Shown here: positions 1 to 7,030 of the stretch, one piece after another
Position numbering within the stretch: position 1 is the stretch's first letter
Layout: every line of letters starts with the position of its first letter
Assembly: GCF_001042615.1 (NCBI RefSeq)
Contig: NZ_AP012327.1
Location: forward strand, 1,240,001-1,304,000
Direction of reading: 5' to 3'
Length of the DNA stretch: 64,000 nucleotides
Source: Bifidobacterium catenulatum subsp. kashiwanohense JCM 15439 = DSM 21854
Lineage (GTDB): Bacteria; Actinomycetota; Actinomycetes; Actinomycetales; Bifidobacteriaceae
Notes under the pieces: model-generated
Told to the model about the DNA's origin: nothing
Seen by the model: only the letters and a program-made list of their open reading frames with translations
Database searches by the model: none
Made by a program: the position numbers and the translations under genes

Positions 1-82
1 CATGTCCCCTTTCAGGACTTTGCTCGATATAATCCAACGGTATGGCGGGTGGCATTTTCGCCACGCTGGACGTCTTTTACGG

Positions 83-451
83 TCAGCCTTTGATGGCTCG
101 TCTGAGTTTTCTTTCCATTTCGTTTTTCATGCCATTTCTGGCCTGCAGATACATAAACACCAGCTCCGCTGCGATCAGCAAAATCATCAGCGCGGCTGAC
201 GGCCATCCTACTTGCTCATAGAAATGCTGGAATTTTGCGGAAAAGCCAGATTTGAACATCGCATATACCGGGTATGGCAAGGCGCCAATAACCAATGAGG
301 TGAAGTGCAAACCGACAATCGACCAACGTACTGGATATACGTCTCGCCTGGTTTTTGAGAAGATATTTCCACGAATCGCGGTAATCGAACAAATGTTCAC
401 CGCAATGACTGCTGCAACAATCCACAGCAATGCCGGCAGGATATCAAGCAT
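83..451 (-). CDS. Small predicted membrane protein, unknown function
   Basis: 122 residues. A hydrophobic N-terminal segment starts at residue 2 (LPALLWIVAAVIAVNI), a second lies near residues 48-65 (GLHFTSLVIGALPYPVYAMF) and a third near residues 84-101 (WPSAALMILLIAAELVFMYL), followed by a basic tail rich in K and R. That suggests three membrane spans with a positively charged cytoplasmic end. The ATG is preceded by GGGGAG at good spacing, so the start is convincing. It sits downstream of the FtsR-like gene on the same strand with about 110 bp between them. I do not recognise the family and give no function. Confidence 0.7.
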   Translation of the reverse strand: MLDILPALLWIVAAVIAVNICSITAIRGNIFSKTRRDVYPVRWSIVGLHFTSLVIGALPYPVYAMFKSGFSAKFQHFYEQVGWPSAALMILLIAAELVFMYLQARNGMKNEMERKLRRAIKG

Positions 452-560
452 GCGACACTCCCCTGTTGTAATCTGTCTCTACATATCTACCGTGTATCGA
501 TGACCATGTATAACCCAATTTAGCCTGTTCGACCTATGCGGTATGCGCCAAACCTGTATA

Positions 561-1184
561 TTACAGTGAAACCGCGGTGCGCGCCTGCCGCTTCGCATCA
601 AGCTTCTTTTTCATGCGCATCGCAGCGATGTCGTCAACAGGACGGGTCGAGTCCGCAGTGGAAGACATCGTGGATAAATCGACATACTCCTCGCGTTCAA
701 GAGCATCCCTAATTTGCTTCCACAGGGATCCCATGGATACTCCGAACACCGCCCTACCGCTTTGCAACAGCGCCACCATTTGCTCGCTGTCCGTGCATTC
801 GTGCACATGCTGTCCATCGCACATAATGGTAATGTTTTCCAGCTGCTCAGCAGTGCATTGCACTAGAAAACCGATGGCAGCCGTCACATTCTGCAGATTG
901 ATGCCCGCATCAAGCAGTTTTTTTGACACGGCAAGAATCACCACATCCTTGAACGAATACAGTCTACGCGACCCAGACCCATGCGATGGAGTGATGGAAG
1001 GCTCCACAATCTGTCGGCGCGCCCAATAATCAAGCTGACGATAAGTGATGCCGGCCACTCTCGATGCCACTGAACCCTTATAGCCACGTGTCACCGGCTG
1101 CGCATCGCCTGCGGGAAACAACTCCCCCTGTACCGCAGTCGGCATATGCAGATGCAACCGCATTGTTGGCTCTGCCTCATTCAT
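561..1184 (-). CDS. ftsR: MerR-family regulator, FtsR/Rv1828-like
   Basis: 207 residues. A MerR-type winged helix-turn-helix lies near residues 40-110 (VASRVAGITYRQLDYWARR, then RRLYSFKDVVILAV, then a helical AGINLQNVTAAIGFL). The neighbour upstream is an FHA protein, the same pairing as Mycobacterium garA (Rv1827) with Rv1828, and Rv1828's corynebacterial counterpart FtsR activates ftsZ. The symbol is by family and context, not by experiment here. The start ATG has AGGAG seven bases upstream. A hairpin separates it from the FHA gene, so it may be transcribed on its own. Confidence 0.8.
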   Translation of the reverse strand: MNEAEPTMRLHLHMPTAVQGELFPAGDAQPVTRGYKGSVASRVAGITYRQLDYWARRQIVEPSITPSHGSGSRRLYSFKDVVILAVSKKLLDAGINLQNVTAAIGFLVQCTAEQLENITIMCDGQHVHECTDSEQMVALLQSGRAVFGVSMGSLWKQIRDALEREEYVDLSTMSSTADSTRPVDDIAAMRMKKKLDAKRQARTAVSL

Positions 1185-1210
1185 CGCATTCTCCTACGAC
1201 ATATAAACAA

Positions 1211-1243
1211 CGCCCATGAGCCTCCGTATGAAGCCCATGGGCG
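1211..1243 (-). terminator. Hairpin between FHA gene and MerR gene
   Basis: 8-bp inverted arms CGCCCATG / CATGGGCG (1211-1218 and 1236-1243) with a 17-base loop. On the minus strand the stem is followed by TTGTTTAT, a weak U-rich tail. It would end transcription of the FHA gene before the MerR gene. Confidence 0.5.
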
Positions 1244-1281
1244 CGAAGCTGATGTACACAGTTTATCCCGCATCACACGGA

Positions 1282-1740
1282 TCAACTAGCAATGACGGCC
1301 TTATTATCGAAATAAACCAGACGGAACTTGCCAAGAATGATTTCATCGCCATTCTTAAGTTCCTGCTGATCAACACGCTGACGGTTCACATACGTGCCAT
1401 TCAAGCTTCCCGCATCAATGACGCAATACCTACCATTCAACCTGCGGAACACCGCGTGGGCACGGGAAACCGTGGAATCATCCAAAAGAATATCGGCGCT
1501 CGGATCACGGCCGACGGTAATCTCATCCTCATCGAGAAGATACCGCGACCCCGATACCGCTCCCCTAGTCGAGATCAGCAGCGCCGTGCCGTCGGCAAGA
1601 CGCATAATGGTTTCAAGGTCCTCCTTCGTCAGAGGACGGTCTCCGGTGGAAGTAACCGGTACAGTTATTGCAGGAAGGCCAATGATGGTCGTTTCACCTG
1701 CGCTTGGAATCGGATCAGTCATAGTCGCCATTCTAGTCAT
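1282..1740 (-). CDS. garA: FHA-domain protein, GarA/OdhI-like
   Basis: 152 residues. The C-terminal half is a forkhead-associated phosphothreonine-binding domain with the signature blocks VGRDPSADILLDDSTVSRAH and SLNGTYVN. The N-terminus carries E-T-T at about residues 16-18, matching the ETT motif of GarA/OdhI that is phosphorylated by PknB/PknG-type kinases and then bound by the protein's own FHA domain. In mycobacteria and corynebacteria the unphosphorylated form controls 2-oxoglutarate metabolism; bifidobacteria lack a complete TCA cycle, so the target here is uncertain. The symbol is by homology. A 6-bp inverted repeat (GCCGGT/ACCGGC) lies about 20 bp upstream. Confidence 0.8.
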   Translation of the reverse strand: MTRMATMTDPIPSAGETTIIGLPAITVPVTSTGDRPLTKEDLETIMRLADGTALLISTRGAVSGSRYLLDEDEITVGRDPSADILLDDSTVSRAHAVFRRLNGRYCVIDAGSLNGTYVNRQRVDQQELKNGDEIILGKFRLVYFDNKAVIAS

Positions 1741-1804
1741 TACCCTTGCAAATAGCCGGTATTGAGACCGGCATAGTCACGAATCATACACCGTAAAGCG
1801 GGCT

Positions 1805-1996
1805 TCACCCCTCAGTTTTGTCAATAATCGACACGAACTGGTCGTGCGGCAGCATGTCATCATAGCTGCGCCAACGGCGTTCCAGCTCACGATTTGCCTC
1901 GTCATGCTGCTGTTCACCAAGCTTGGCATAAGCCTTCAGCTCGTTCGGTCCCATGTCTTTGACCGGCTGATTGAGATTCAATGCTTTGTCACCCAC
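1805..1996 (-). CDS. Small acidic hypothetical protein
   Basis: The open frame extends upstream to 2080, but that longer start runs through a terminator at 2034-2066 and has no ribosome site. On the minus strand TACAAT (2005-2010) looks like a -10 box, and an in-frame GTG follows about 8 bases later, so a leaderless start at 1996 giving about 63 residues is my best guess; a TTG at 1981 is the alternative. The product is charged and helical (KAYAKLGEQQHDEANRELER), ending in DKTEG. No family recognised. Confidence 0.45.
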   Translation of the reverse strand: MGDKALNLNQPVKDMGPNELKAYAKLGEQQHDEANRELERRWRSYDDMLPHDQFVSIIDKTEG

Positions 1997-2033
1997 AAAT
2001 CGCCATTGTAGCCGCACACCCTGGAAGAGTAGG

Positions 2034-2066
2034 AAAAAGCCCGGATACAGCGTGTGCACCGGGCTT
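2034..2066 (-). terminator. Terminator of the 43-residue ORF
   Basis: 8-bp arms AAGCCCGG (2037-2044) and CCGGGCTT (2059-2066) with, on the minus strand, TTTTTC directly after the stem. It lies 39 bp downstream of the small ORF at 2105-2236. Confidence 0.75.
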
Positions 2067-2104
2067 AAATCTACATTCAAAGATTTATATTACAAAGAAT
2101 GATT

Positions 2105-2236
2105 TCAGCGCTGCTCGTCGATCATTTCCTGCAGTGCCTTGTTGACGGACGGAGAACCGGCCGCCATGGACAGGGCGTTGATGCCACTGATTTCAAAACC
2201 ACGCTTGATTGCGGAGAAAATCTGATTCTTGTTCAT
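2105..2236 (-). CDS. 43-residue small ORF with strong ribosome site, unknown
   Basis: Reads ATG to TGA on the minus strand. The product begins MNKNQIFSAIKRGFEISGIN and ends LQEMIDEQR. It has a basic, amphipathic N-terminal third, an alanine/serine/glycine centre (ALSMAAGSPS) and an acidic end. There are no cysteines, no double-glycine cleavage site and no clear signal peptide, so it does not look like a classical lantibiotic or class II bacteriocin. The ATG is preceded by AAGGAAATAAC, and an intrinsic terminator follows at 2034-2066, so it forms a self-contained transcription unit. I do not recognise a family. Confidence 0.6.
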   Translation of the reverse strand: MNKNQIFSAIKRGFEISGINALSMAAGSPSVNKALQEMIDEQR

Positions 2237-2648
2237 GTTATTTCCTTAGTACTCGTTTTCCTTGACGCACCTTGCGTCTTACCATCTTCTGTTATTGACA
2301 AGTATCAATATAGAGATTTGTCAGACTGAAATCATTGCTCAACCATTCGTTTTATAGCAAAATCATCGGCTGTTCTTGAATTGGGAGCACTGGCCGGAGT
2401 GTATGAGCTTCGGCCACCACGTCACTCTGTTGCGTCATCCTATAGCCATCTCCTTGCATGGAGTCAATCTGGGATTTATCCGCACCTATACATTTCACCA
2501 CATAGGAATTGACTGCGGCCTGAGCCCGATATTCAGCCAGGTCGGCTTCAACGGGTTGGACACCTCGTGAGAACCACCGTCCAAACCGGACAGCCGCCAT
2601 CCATTTCCGACACGCCGGACGAAAGCGCGGAATCCCAGTGGAACCAAC
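2237..2648. other. Intergenic region without a convincing gene
   Basis: About 410 bp between the 43-residue ORF and the tRNA-Val terminator. Near 2294-2307 there is TTGACAAGTATCAA, an imperfect palindrome upstream of the small ORF that could be an operator or promoter part. An open frame on the minus strand here (stop near 2352) has a plausible amino-acid composition over its last 60 residues but no start or ribosome site, so it may be a gene remnant. Confidence 0.4.
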
Positions 2649-2673
2649 AAAAAAGGCGACACATCGTGCCGCC
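2649..2673 (-). terminator. Terminator of tRNA-Val(CAC)
   Basis: On the minus strand GGCGGCAC-GAT-GTGTCGCC (one G-U pair) followed by six T. It begins just 3 bases past the tRNA 3' end. Confidence 0.85.
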
Positions 2674-2676
2674 CGA

Positions 2677-2752
2677 TGGTGGGTGATATAGGAATCGAAC
2701 CTATGACCCCTTCCGTGTGAAGGAAGTGCGCTAGCCGCTGCGCCAATCACCC
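2677..2752 (-). tRNA. tRNA-Val (anticodon CAC)
   Basis: Full cloverleaf: acceptor GGGTGAT/ATCACCC, anticodon stem CTTCC/GGAAG with loop TTCACAC giving CAC, T-arm around GGTTCGATTCC, and an encoded CCA (2677-2679). The accessory island begins at its 5' end. Confidence 0.95.
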
Positions 2753-2897
2753 AAGCACCTATTCCGTTATATTCATCCGGCGGCTCTCCGCGAAACCTGC
2801 GGAAACCCTTGGAAGCATTGGCTTCCCCGGCTTTCGTGACCTCAGCAGGTCACGGGTTGGTACATTACACGCACCCGCGTCCAACACGCAAATCGGC
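2753..2897. repeat. Island border with perfect 7-bp inverted repeat
   Basis: Short non-coding stretch upstream of tRNA-Val. CGTGACC (2835-2841) and GGTCACG (2848-2854) form a perfect inverted repeat around TCAGCA. It has no U-run, so it is a possible protein-binding site or decayed border rather than a terminator. Confidence 0.4.
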
Positions 2898-3275
2898 GTG
2901 TCGCGCCGACGCATACGCACGGTCATGACCGTCGTCAGCATGCCCATACTCCACCGTCCCGCAGAACTCGCGGAACTCCTGGATTGCAGCCTCCGCCACG
3001 TCTACGACCTCCGCCTCCCCTCTTACCATCCGACCCGACGGGTCACGCTCATCCGCGCCGACGACGCCATGCACGCCACCGGCGTCCCATTGGACACGTA
3101 CGAGACGATCGACGGCTGGCCCGACGTGGCGGCCGCGGCGCGCATCCTCCGCGTCAGCACCCGCCACGTCCACCGGCTCATGGGCGACGGGACGCTCCCC
3201 TACCGCAAGCCCACGCCGCGCCGCGCGCTCATCGACCCGCAGGGGCTGCTCCGCCTCGTCGGCGGACCCGCCTAG
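2898..3275 (+). CDS. Tandem helix-turn-helix DNA-binding protein, phage-like
   Basis: Up to 125 residues; starts at GTG 2898, ATG 2925 or ATG 2940 are all possible and none has a clear ribosome site. Two HTH units are visible. The first is PAELAELLDCSLRHVYDLRL; the second is DVAAAARILRVSTRHVHRLM, followed by a short wing (GTLPYRK) of the kind seen in excisionase/HTH_17 proteins. The first unit is followed by RADDAMHATG, so the protein looks like a duplicated excisionase-type module. It converges on the methyltransferase, and the two genes share the tetranucleotide CTAG (3272-3275) as stop codons. Probably phage accessory; a repressor or excision factor is possible. Confidence 0.6.
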   Translation: MSRRRIRTVMTVVSMPILHRPAELAELLDCSLRHVYDLRLPSYHPTRRVTLIRADDAMHATGVPLDTYETIDGWPDVAAAARILRVSTRHVHRLMGDGTLPYRKPTPRRALIDPQGLLRLVGGPA

Positions 3276-4486
3276 AACAGGCCCGTCTGCATGTCCCGCC
3301 CCATACGCTCGCGGATCAGCCGTATGTAATCCGCGTCCATCTCCGCGGCCTCGCAGCGCACGCCCTCCATGACGCACGCCTGCAGGGTCGCGCCCGAACC
3401 GGCGAACGGCTCCACCACCAGCCCGTCCCGCGGGACGGCCAGACGGACCAGCCAGCGCATCAGCGCGACCGGCTTCACCGTCGGATGCAATACGCCGTCC
3501 ACTTGGGGACGCTCCGACGACGGGGCCTTCGCCTCATACCGGAAGACGGGGAAGAACCGGCTCGCCCCGCCCGCGTCATCGTACTCGGAGCCCGTATGGG
3601 TCATCCCCCACCCGGCCCCGGGTTTGATGCTGGCGCGGGGCCGTCCCTTGCGGCTGGCCGTGACGCCGCTCTGCGCGTCCAGCACGTCCGCGGCCGCCGG
3701 GTCGAGGAGCACGTCCGGCGGGAAGCGCGCGTCCGCATCGTACGGCGGACTGGGACGCGCCCTGTTGTACACCTTGTTGTCGCGGACGCGGACCGTGCCG
3801 GGCACGGCCTTCGCCCGGTCATCCTCGCCGCGGAACGGGACGCGGCACGCGTCCACATGCAATGCGCCGCACCCGTGGTCCTTGAGATTGTCCGCCAGGC
3901 ACCCGTCCAGGGGCTTTCGGGCCAGGACGATCGGCTCATGCGCGGGCTTCAACGCCGTGTTCCACCCATCCCACCGCTTCGCCTCATCACTGGTCGCCTC
4001 CGTGACATCCCACTCGCGGGGCGCATCCCCGCCGTTCGTCGCGCTCACGCCGAACCCGCCGCCCGACCGGTAGCCGGTGCCCCGGGTCGTGTACGTGCCC
4101 GTCACACGCCGCTCCACGCCCAACCGGTCGTCGACCAGGCGCGCCGCATCCGAACCGTGCGGCATGCCGCTGCCGTAGATCCAGTCGATCTGGTCCCTGA
4201 TCTCGAAGCCCGCATCCTCCACGGCGCACGCCATGCGATGATACGTGCGCGACGCCGAGAACGCGAGCACATGCCCGCCCGGCTTCAGCGCGCGATACAC
4301 GAGCCGCCAGAACTCCGGGTCGAACGCTATCCCCGTCCGGTCGAACGCCCGGTTCATGAAATTGATCTCATACGGCGGGTCCGTCACGCACGCGTCCGCG
4401 CACCCCTCCGGAAGCCCGGCCAGCATATCCCGGCAGTCGCCGTGCGACAGCCGGATCCCATGGTCGAATTCGATGATGTCCGTCAC
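3272..4486 (-). CDS. Site-specific DNA methyltransferase, phage-type orphan
   Basis: 404 residues from a GTG start that overlaps the stop of the gene before it (GTGA). Motif IV is TDPPYEI near residue 35. The SAM-binding motif I, EPFAGSGATLQAC, lies near residue 365, after the catalytic motif; this order is that of beta-class N6-adenine or N4-cytosine methyltransferases. The HPTVKP motif near residue 340 is typical of the same group. No restriction endonuclease is adjacent, so it is an orphan, as often seen in prophages. An in-frame extension to 4834 is spurious because it reads through an antisense nucleoside hydrolase. Target sequence unknown. Confidence 0.8.
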   Translation of the reverse strand: MTDIIEFDHGIRLSHGDCRDMLAGLPEGCADACVTDPPYEINFMNRAFDRTGIAFDPEFWRLVYRALKPGGHVLAFSASRTYHRMACAVEDAGFEIRDQIDWIYGSGMPHGSDAARLVDDRLGVERRVTGTYTTRGTGYRSGGGFGVSATNGGDAPREWDVTEATSDEAKRWDGWNTALKPAHEPIVLARKPLDGCLADNLKDHGCGALHVDACRVPFRGEDDRAKAVPGTVRVRDNKVYNRARPSPPYDADARFPPDVLLDPAAADVLDAQSGVTASRKGRPRASIKPGAGWGMTHTGSEYDDAGGASRFFPVFRYEAKAPSSERPQVDGVLHPTVKPVALMRWLVRLAVPRDGLVVEPFAGSGATLQACVMEGVRCEAAEMDADYIRLIRERMGRDMQTGLF

Positions 4487-4630
4487 AGGCCGTGCGTATG
4501 CGTCCACACCGGCGGATACAGGGACAGGCGCGGCAGGTCGTCGTCGCCCACATACAGGAACGCCCGCGCGCACTCCATCCCATCCGGCAGGGGCGCGCCC
4601 GAACGGACCGGCACATCCCGCACCGCGCGC
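4483..4630 (-). pseudogene. 3' fragment of a phage gene upstream of the methyltransferase
   Basis: On the minus strand a frame runs into the junction near 4630 and ends TGA at 4483-4485, overlapping the methyltransferase GTG by translational coupling. The readable end contains ECARAFLYVGDDDLPRLSLY and finishes WTHTHGL. Its upstream part is missing because the sequence switches to a nucleoside hydrolase on the opposite strand. The coupling argues that it was a real gene of the same phage operon. Product not recognised. Confidence 0.5.
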
Positions 4631-4631
4631 G

Positions 4632-5225
4632 ATTCTCGACGAAGCTCTGAGCACCGATACCCATCCGCTGTTCGTACTGTGCCTCGGCGCCATCACCAAC
4701 GTGGCCGCCGCCATCAAGCTGCACCCGGAAATCGTCAGCCGGATGACCATCATCTGGATCGGCACGCAGCTTCCCGGCAACGATGAGGAAGCCATTCGCG
4801 AATTCAATTCCGGCAACGACGTGGAAGGCGCCAATCTGGTGCTGACCAGTGGTGCGAATCTCTGGCTGGTGCCTTATCAGGTCTACCGTACGATGAATGT
4901 GAGCATTGCCGAACTACAATGTAAGCTTGCCGATGCGGGCGCTATCGGCGAGTTCCTGTTCGACAATCTCGTGAAATACAATGACAGTGATTTCGCGTTC
5001 TGGACTTCGGGAGAAAGCTGGTCATTGGGAGATTCGCCCGCCGTCGGCTTGGCGATGAAGCATGATTGCGGCGAATTCCATTACGCGCCGGCACCATTAG
5101 TCAAGCCGGACAGCTCCACTGCTTTCATACCGTCTCGCCCAACGATACGCATCTACGACAGCATTGACAGTCGATTCATTCTCGAGGACCTCTTCGCCAA
5201 GTTGACGCTGTTCGCACGCGGTTGA
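4632..5225 (+). pseudogene. 5'-truncated nucleoside hydrolase (IUNH family)
   Basis: About 197 residues of the C-terminal part. PLFVLCLGAITNVAAAIKLH followed by RMTIIWIGTQ matches the central LGPLTNIA...IVxMGG region of inosine-uridine nucleoside hydrolases, and NSGNDVEGANLVL corresponds to the N-x-x-x-D-x-x-A-A segment. The N-terminal Asp cluster (DxDxxxDD) that binds calcium is absent because the frame begins abruptly at the phage junction near 4630. It has no start codon or ribosome site of its own and should be inactive. Confidence 0.75.
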
Positions 5226-5802
5226 CGACCCGATAATATGCGGCCACCAACGGTGACGCCTCCCATCGGGGCGACAAGGCTGTTCACGATCGAAATCACA
5301 ACCGGAAGGCCGCCCCTTTGCGGTACGGGTTCTGCAACGCTCGGCGATTGGTGTTCCGTACCGCCCGATCCCGGTACGGAACACCATAGCACCTGATAAC
5401 GGTGCCCCGTACCATGCCACAGCCGAGATACCATAGCAAAACGGCGAAACCAAACCGTTATGCCGAGTCCGATTCCGCCGCGGAATGGTATGGAAGCGCA
5501 ATCCAACGCTTCAAGGACTTCCGCACCCCGCCGAGAGCAGGGTAATAAGGCCGCTCGACATTGGCATATGCCGAATCATGTGACCGACAACGGCTTCGGT
5601 GGCGATGAAAGCCTGCCCCGCCACCGAAGCGGAGATGCCGCCTTTCATCGCACATCCATGTACGGCTTGCCATCCCTGTACACCGTGGCGGCTGCGTATC
5701 GATGTACAGGTGGAGGGCAAAATGTGTGGTCATAGACGTATACGGCAGGGGTGGATATCAAGTCTTCGGCGCCTCCATCCCTCGATACACCTTGATACAT
5801 CC
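5226..5802. other. Intergenic region with degenerate repeats
   Basis: 577 bp between the truncated hydrolase and the alcohol dehydrogenase. It holds the long palindrome at 5349-5386 and related motifs near 5313-5330 and 5400-5416 (GGTACGGG, GTGCCCCGTACC). A minus-strand frame of 45 residues (5511-5648) with a hydrophobic centre (SASVAGQAFIATEAVVGHMI) has no good ribosome site and may be a remnant. I see no confident gene. Confidence 0.5.
5349..5386. repeat. Perfect 14-bp inverted repeat
   Basis: Arms TGGTGTTCCGTACC (5349-5362) and GGTACGGAACACCA (5373-5386) around GCCCGATCCC. There is no T-run on either side. It may be a regulator-binding site or a relic of a mobile element. Confidence 0.8.
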
Positions 5803-7002
5803 TCAGAACACGACCGACGTCACGCAGGATGCGAGGATGGCGCGCGCGTCATCGCGGGTGATGTGGCGGTAGGAGCCGCCGACCTCGCCGGCATGGTCGG
5901 CGAGCTTGTCCAGCGTGGCCGAATCGGAGGGAATACCGACCTCGGGGAGCGTGAGCGGGGCGCCGACTAGGCGCAGGAAATCGACGTAGCGTTCGATGCC
6001 CTCCTCGGCCACTTCGCGTTCGGATTTGCCGGTCGGGTCCACACCCCACACGTTGACCGCCCAACGGGCGAACCGTGCGGTGGCTTCGGGGCGCGATGTG
6101 TAGACGTACTTCATCCAGTGCGGATGGACCACGGCCAGACCGGCACCGTGCGGGATGTCGAAGTAGGCGGACAGCGCGTGCTCGATGCCGTGCGTGACCC
6201 AATCCTCCTCCTTGCCGCGCGAGATGACGCGGTTGAGCGCGAGCGTGGAATCCCACATCGCGTTGCTGCGGGCCTCATAGCTGCGCGGATGGCGGCGGCA
6301 GGCGCGCCAGGAGCGCAGGATGTGCCGCTGGATGGCCTCGACCATCTCGTCGGAGAGGTTGTCGTCGCTAGGCAGCGAGAAATACTGCTCGCAGGTGTGG
6401 CAGAACATGTCCACGAACCCGTAGGTGGTCTGCTCGTCCGGCAGGGTGAGCAGGTAAGTCGGGTCGAGCACCGAGAACTTCGGCGTCAGCGGGAAGGACG
6501 TGTAGCCGAGCTTGCGGTTGCGGGCCCAGTTGGTGAGCACGGCCGCGTCACCCATCTCGGAGCCGGTGGCCGCCGTGGTCAGCACCACGCCGAGCGGCAC
6601 GAGGTTCTCAGGGGCGGGCTTGCCGGTTTCGACATAGTCGTCCCACAGGTCCTCGTCCTCGCCCAGGCCGGAGCCGAGCGAGATGAACTTGGCGCAGTCG
6701 ATGACCGAACCACCGCCGACGGCCAGGATCAGGGATACGCCATGCTCCTTGACCAGCTTCACGCCTTCGAGGACCTTGTCGAGCCTCGGGTTCGGCGTCA
6801 CGCCGGACAGTTCGATGACCTCGTTGCCGGCTTCGCGCAGCGCGGCCGTCACGTCGTCATAGGCGCCGTTGCGCTTGATCGAGCCGCCGCCGTAGACCAG
6901 CAGCACGGCGCCGAGGCGCGACTTGGCCTCCTCGGCCACATGCACGGCCTGGCCTTCACCGAAGTAAATCTTGACGGGATTGTGGAAGATGAAGCTCCTC
7001 AT
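5803..7002 (-). CDS. Iron-containing alcohol dehydrogenase (YqhD/BDH-like)
   Basis: 399 residues from an ATG with AAAGGAA eight bases upstream. The N-terminus NPVKIYFGEGQ and the nucleotide-binding stretch LLVYGGGSIKRNG and VGGGSVIDCAKFI are typical of the butanol dehydrogenase/YqhD branch of group III NAD(P)H alcohol dehydrogenases. Metal ligands are visible in FVDMFCHTCEQYF, HGIEHALSAYFDI and PHGAGLAVVHPHW. It would reduce aldehydes or ketones to alcohols in the cytoplasm. It follows the esterase gene by 28 bp and is probably co-transcribed with it. Confidence 0.88.
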   Translation of the reverse strand: MRSFIFHNPVKIYFGEGQAVHVAEEAKSRLGAVLLVYGGGSIKRNGAYDDVTAALREAGNEVIELSGVTPNPRLDKVLEGVKLVKEHGVSLILAVGGGSVIDCAKFISLGSGLGEDEDLWDDYVETGKPAPENLVPLGVVLTTAATGSEMGDAAVLTNWARNRKLGYTSFPLTPKFSVLDPTYLLTLPDEQTTYGFVDMFCHTCEQYFSLPSDDNLSDEMVEAIQRHILRSWRACRRHPRSYEARSNAMWDSTLALNRVISRGKEEDWVTHGIEHALSAYFDIPHGAGLAVVHPHWMKYVYTSRPEATARFARWAVNVWGVDPTGKSEREVAEEGIERYVDFLRLVGAPLTLPEVGIPSDSATLDKLADHAGEVGGSYRHITRDDARAILASCVTSVVF

Positions 7003-7030
7003 GCGTTCATTCCTTTCACGAACGGTTACG

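Noticed and set aside
388-401. CGAACAAATGTTCA, an SOS-box-like sequence
   Set aside because: It lies about 50 bases inside the coding region of the small membrane protein, downstream of a convincing start, and no promoter is nearby. Probably chance.
2352-2750. 132-residue minus-strand frame
   Set aside because: Its first part reads through the tRNA-Val gene and its terminator; no ribosome site inside. At best a remnant near its 3' end.
2997-4786. 600-residue plus-strand frame rich in R, P and H
   Set aside because: Shadow of the methyltransferase with unlikely composition.
4487-4834. N-terminal extension of the methyltransferase to 4834
   Set aside because: It is antisense to the nucleoside hydrolase and passes the junction at 4630; the GTG at 4486 overlaps an upstream stop in the usual coupled way.
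5153-5506. 117-residue minus-strand frame with a hydrophobic end (VVISIVNSLVAPMGGVTVGG)
   Set aside because: It overlaps the truncated hydrolase and the palindrome, has no ribosome site and shows no family resemblance I can name.
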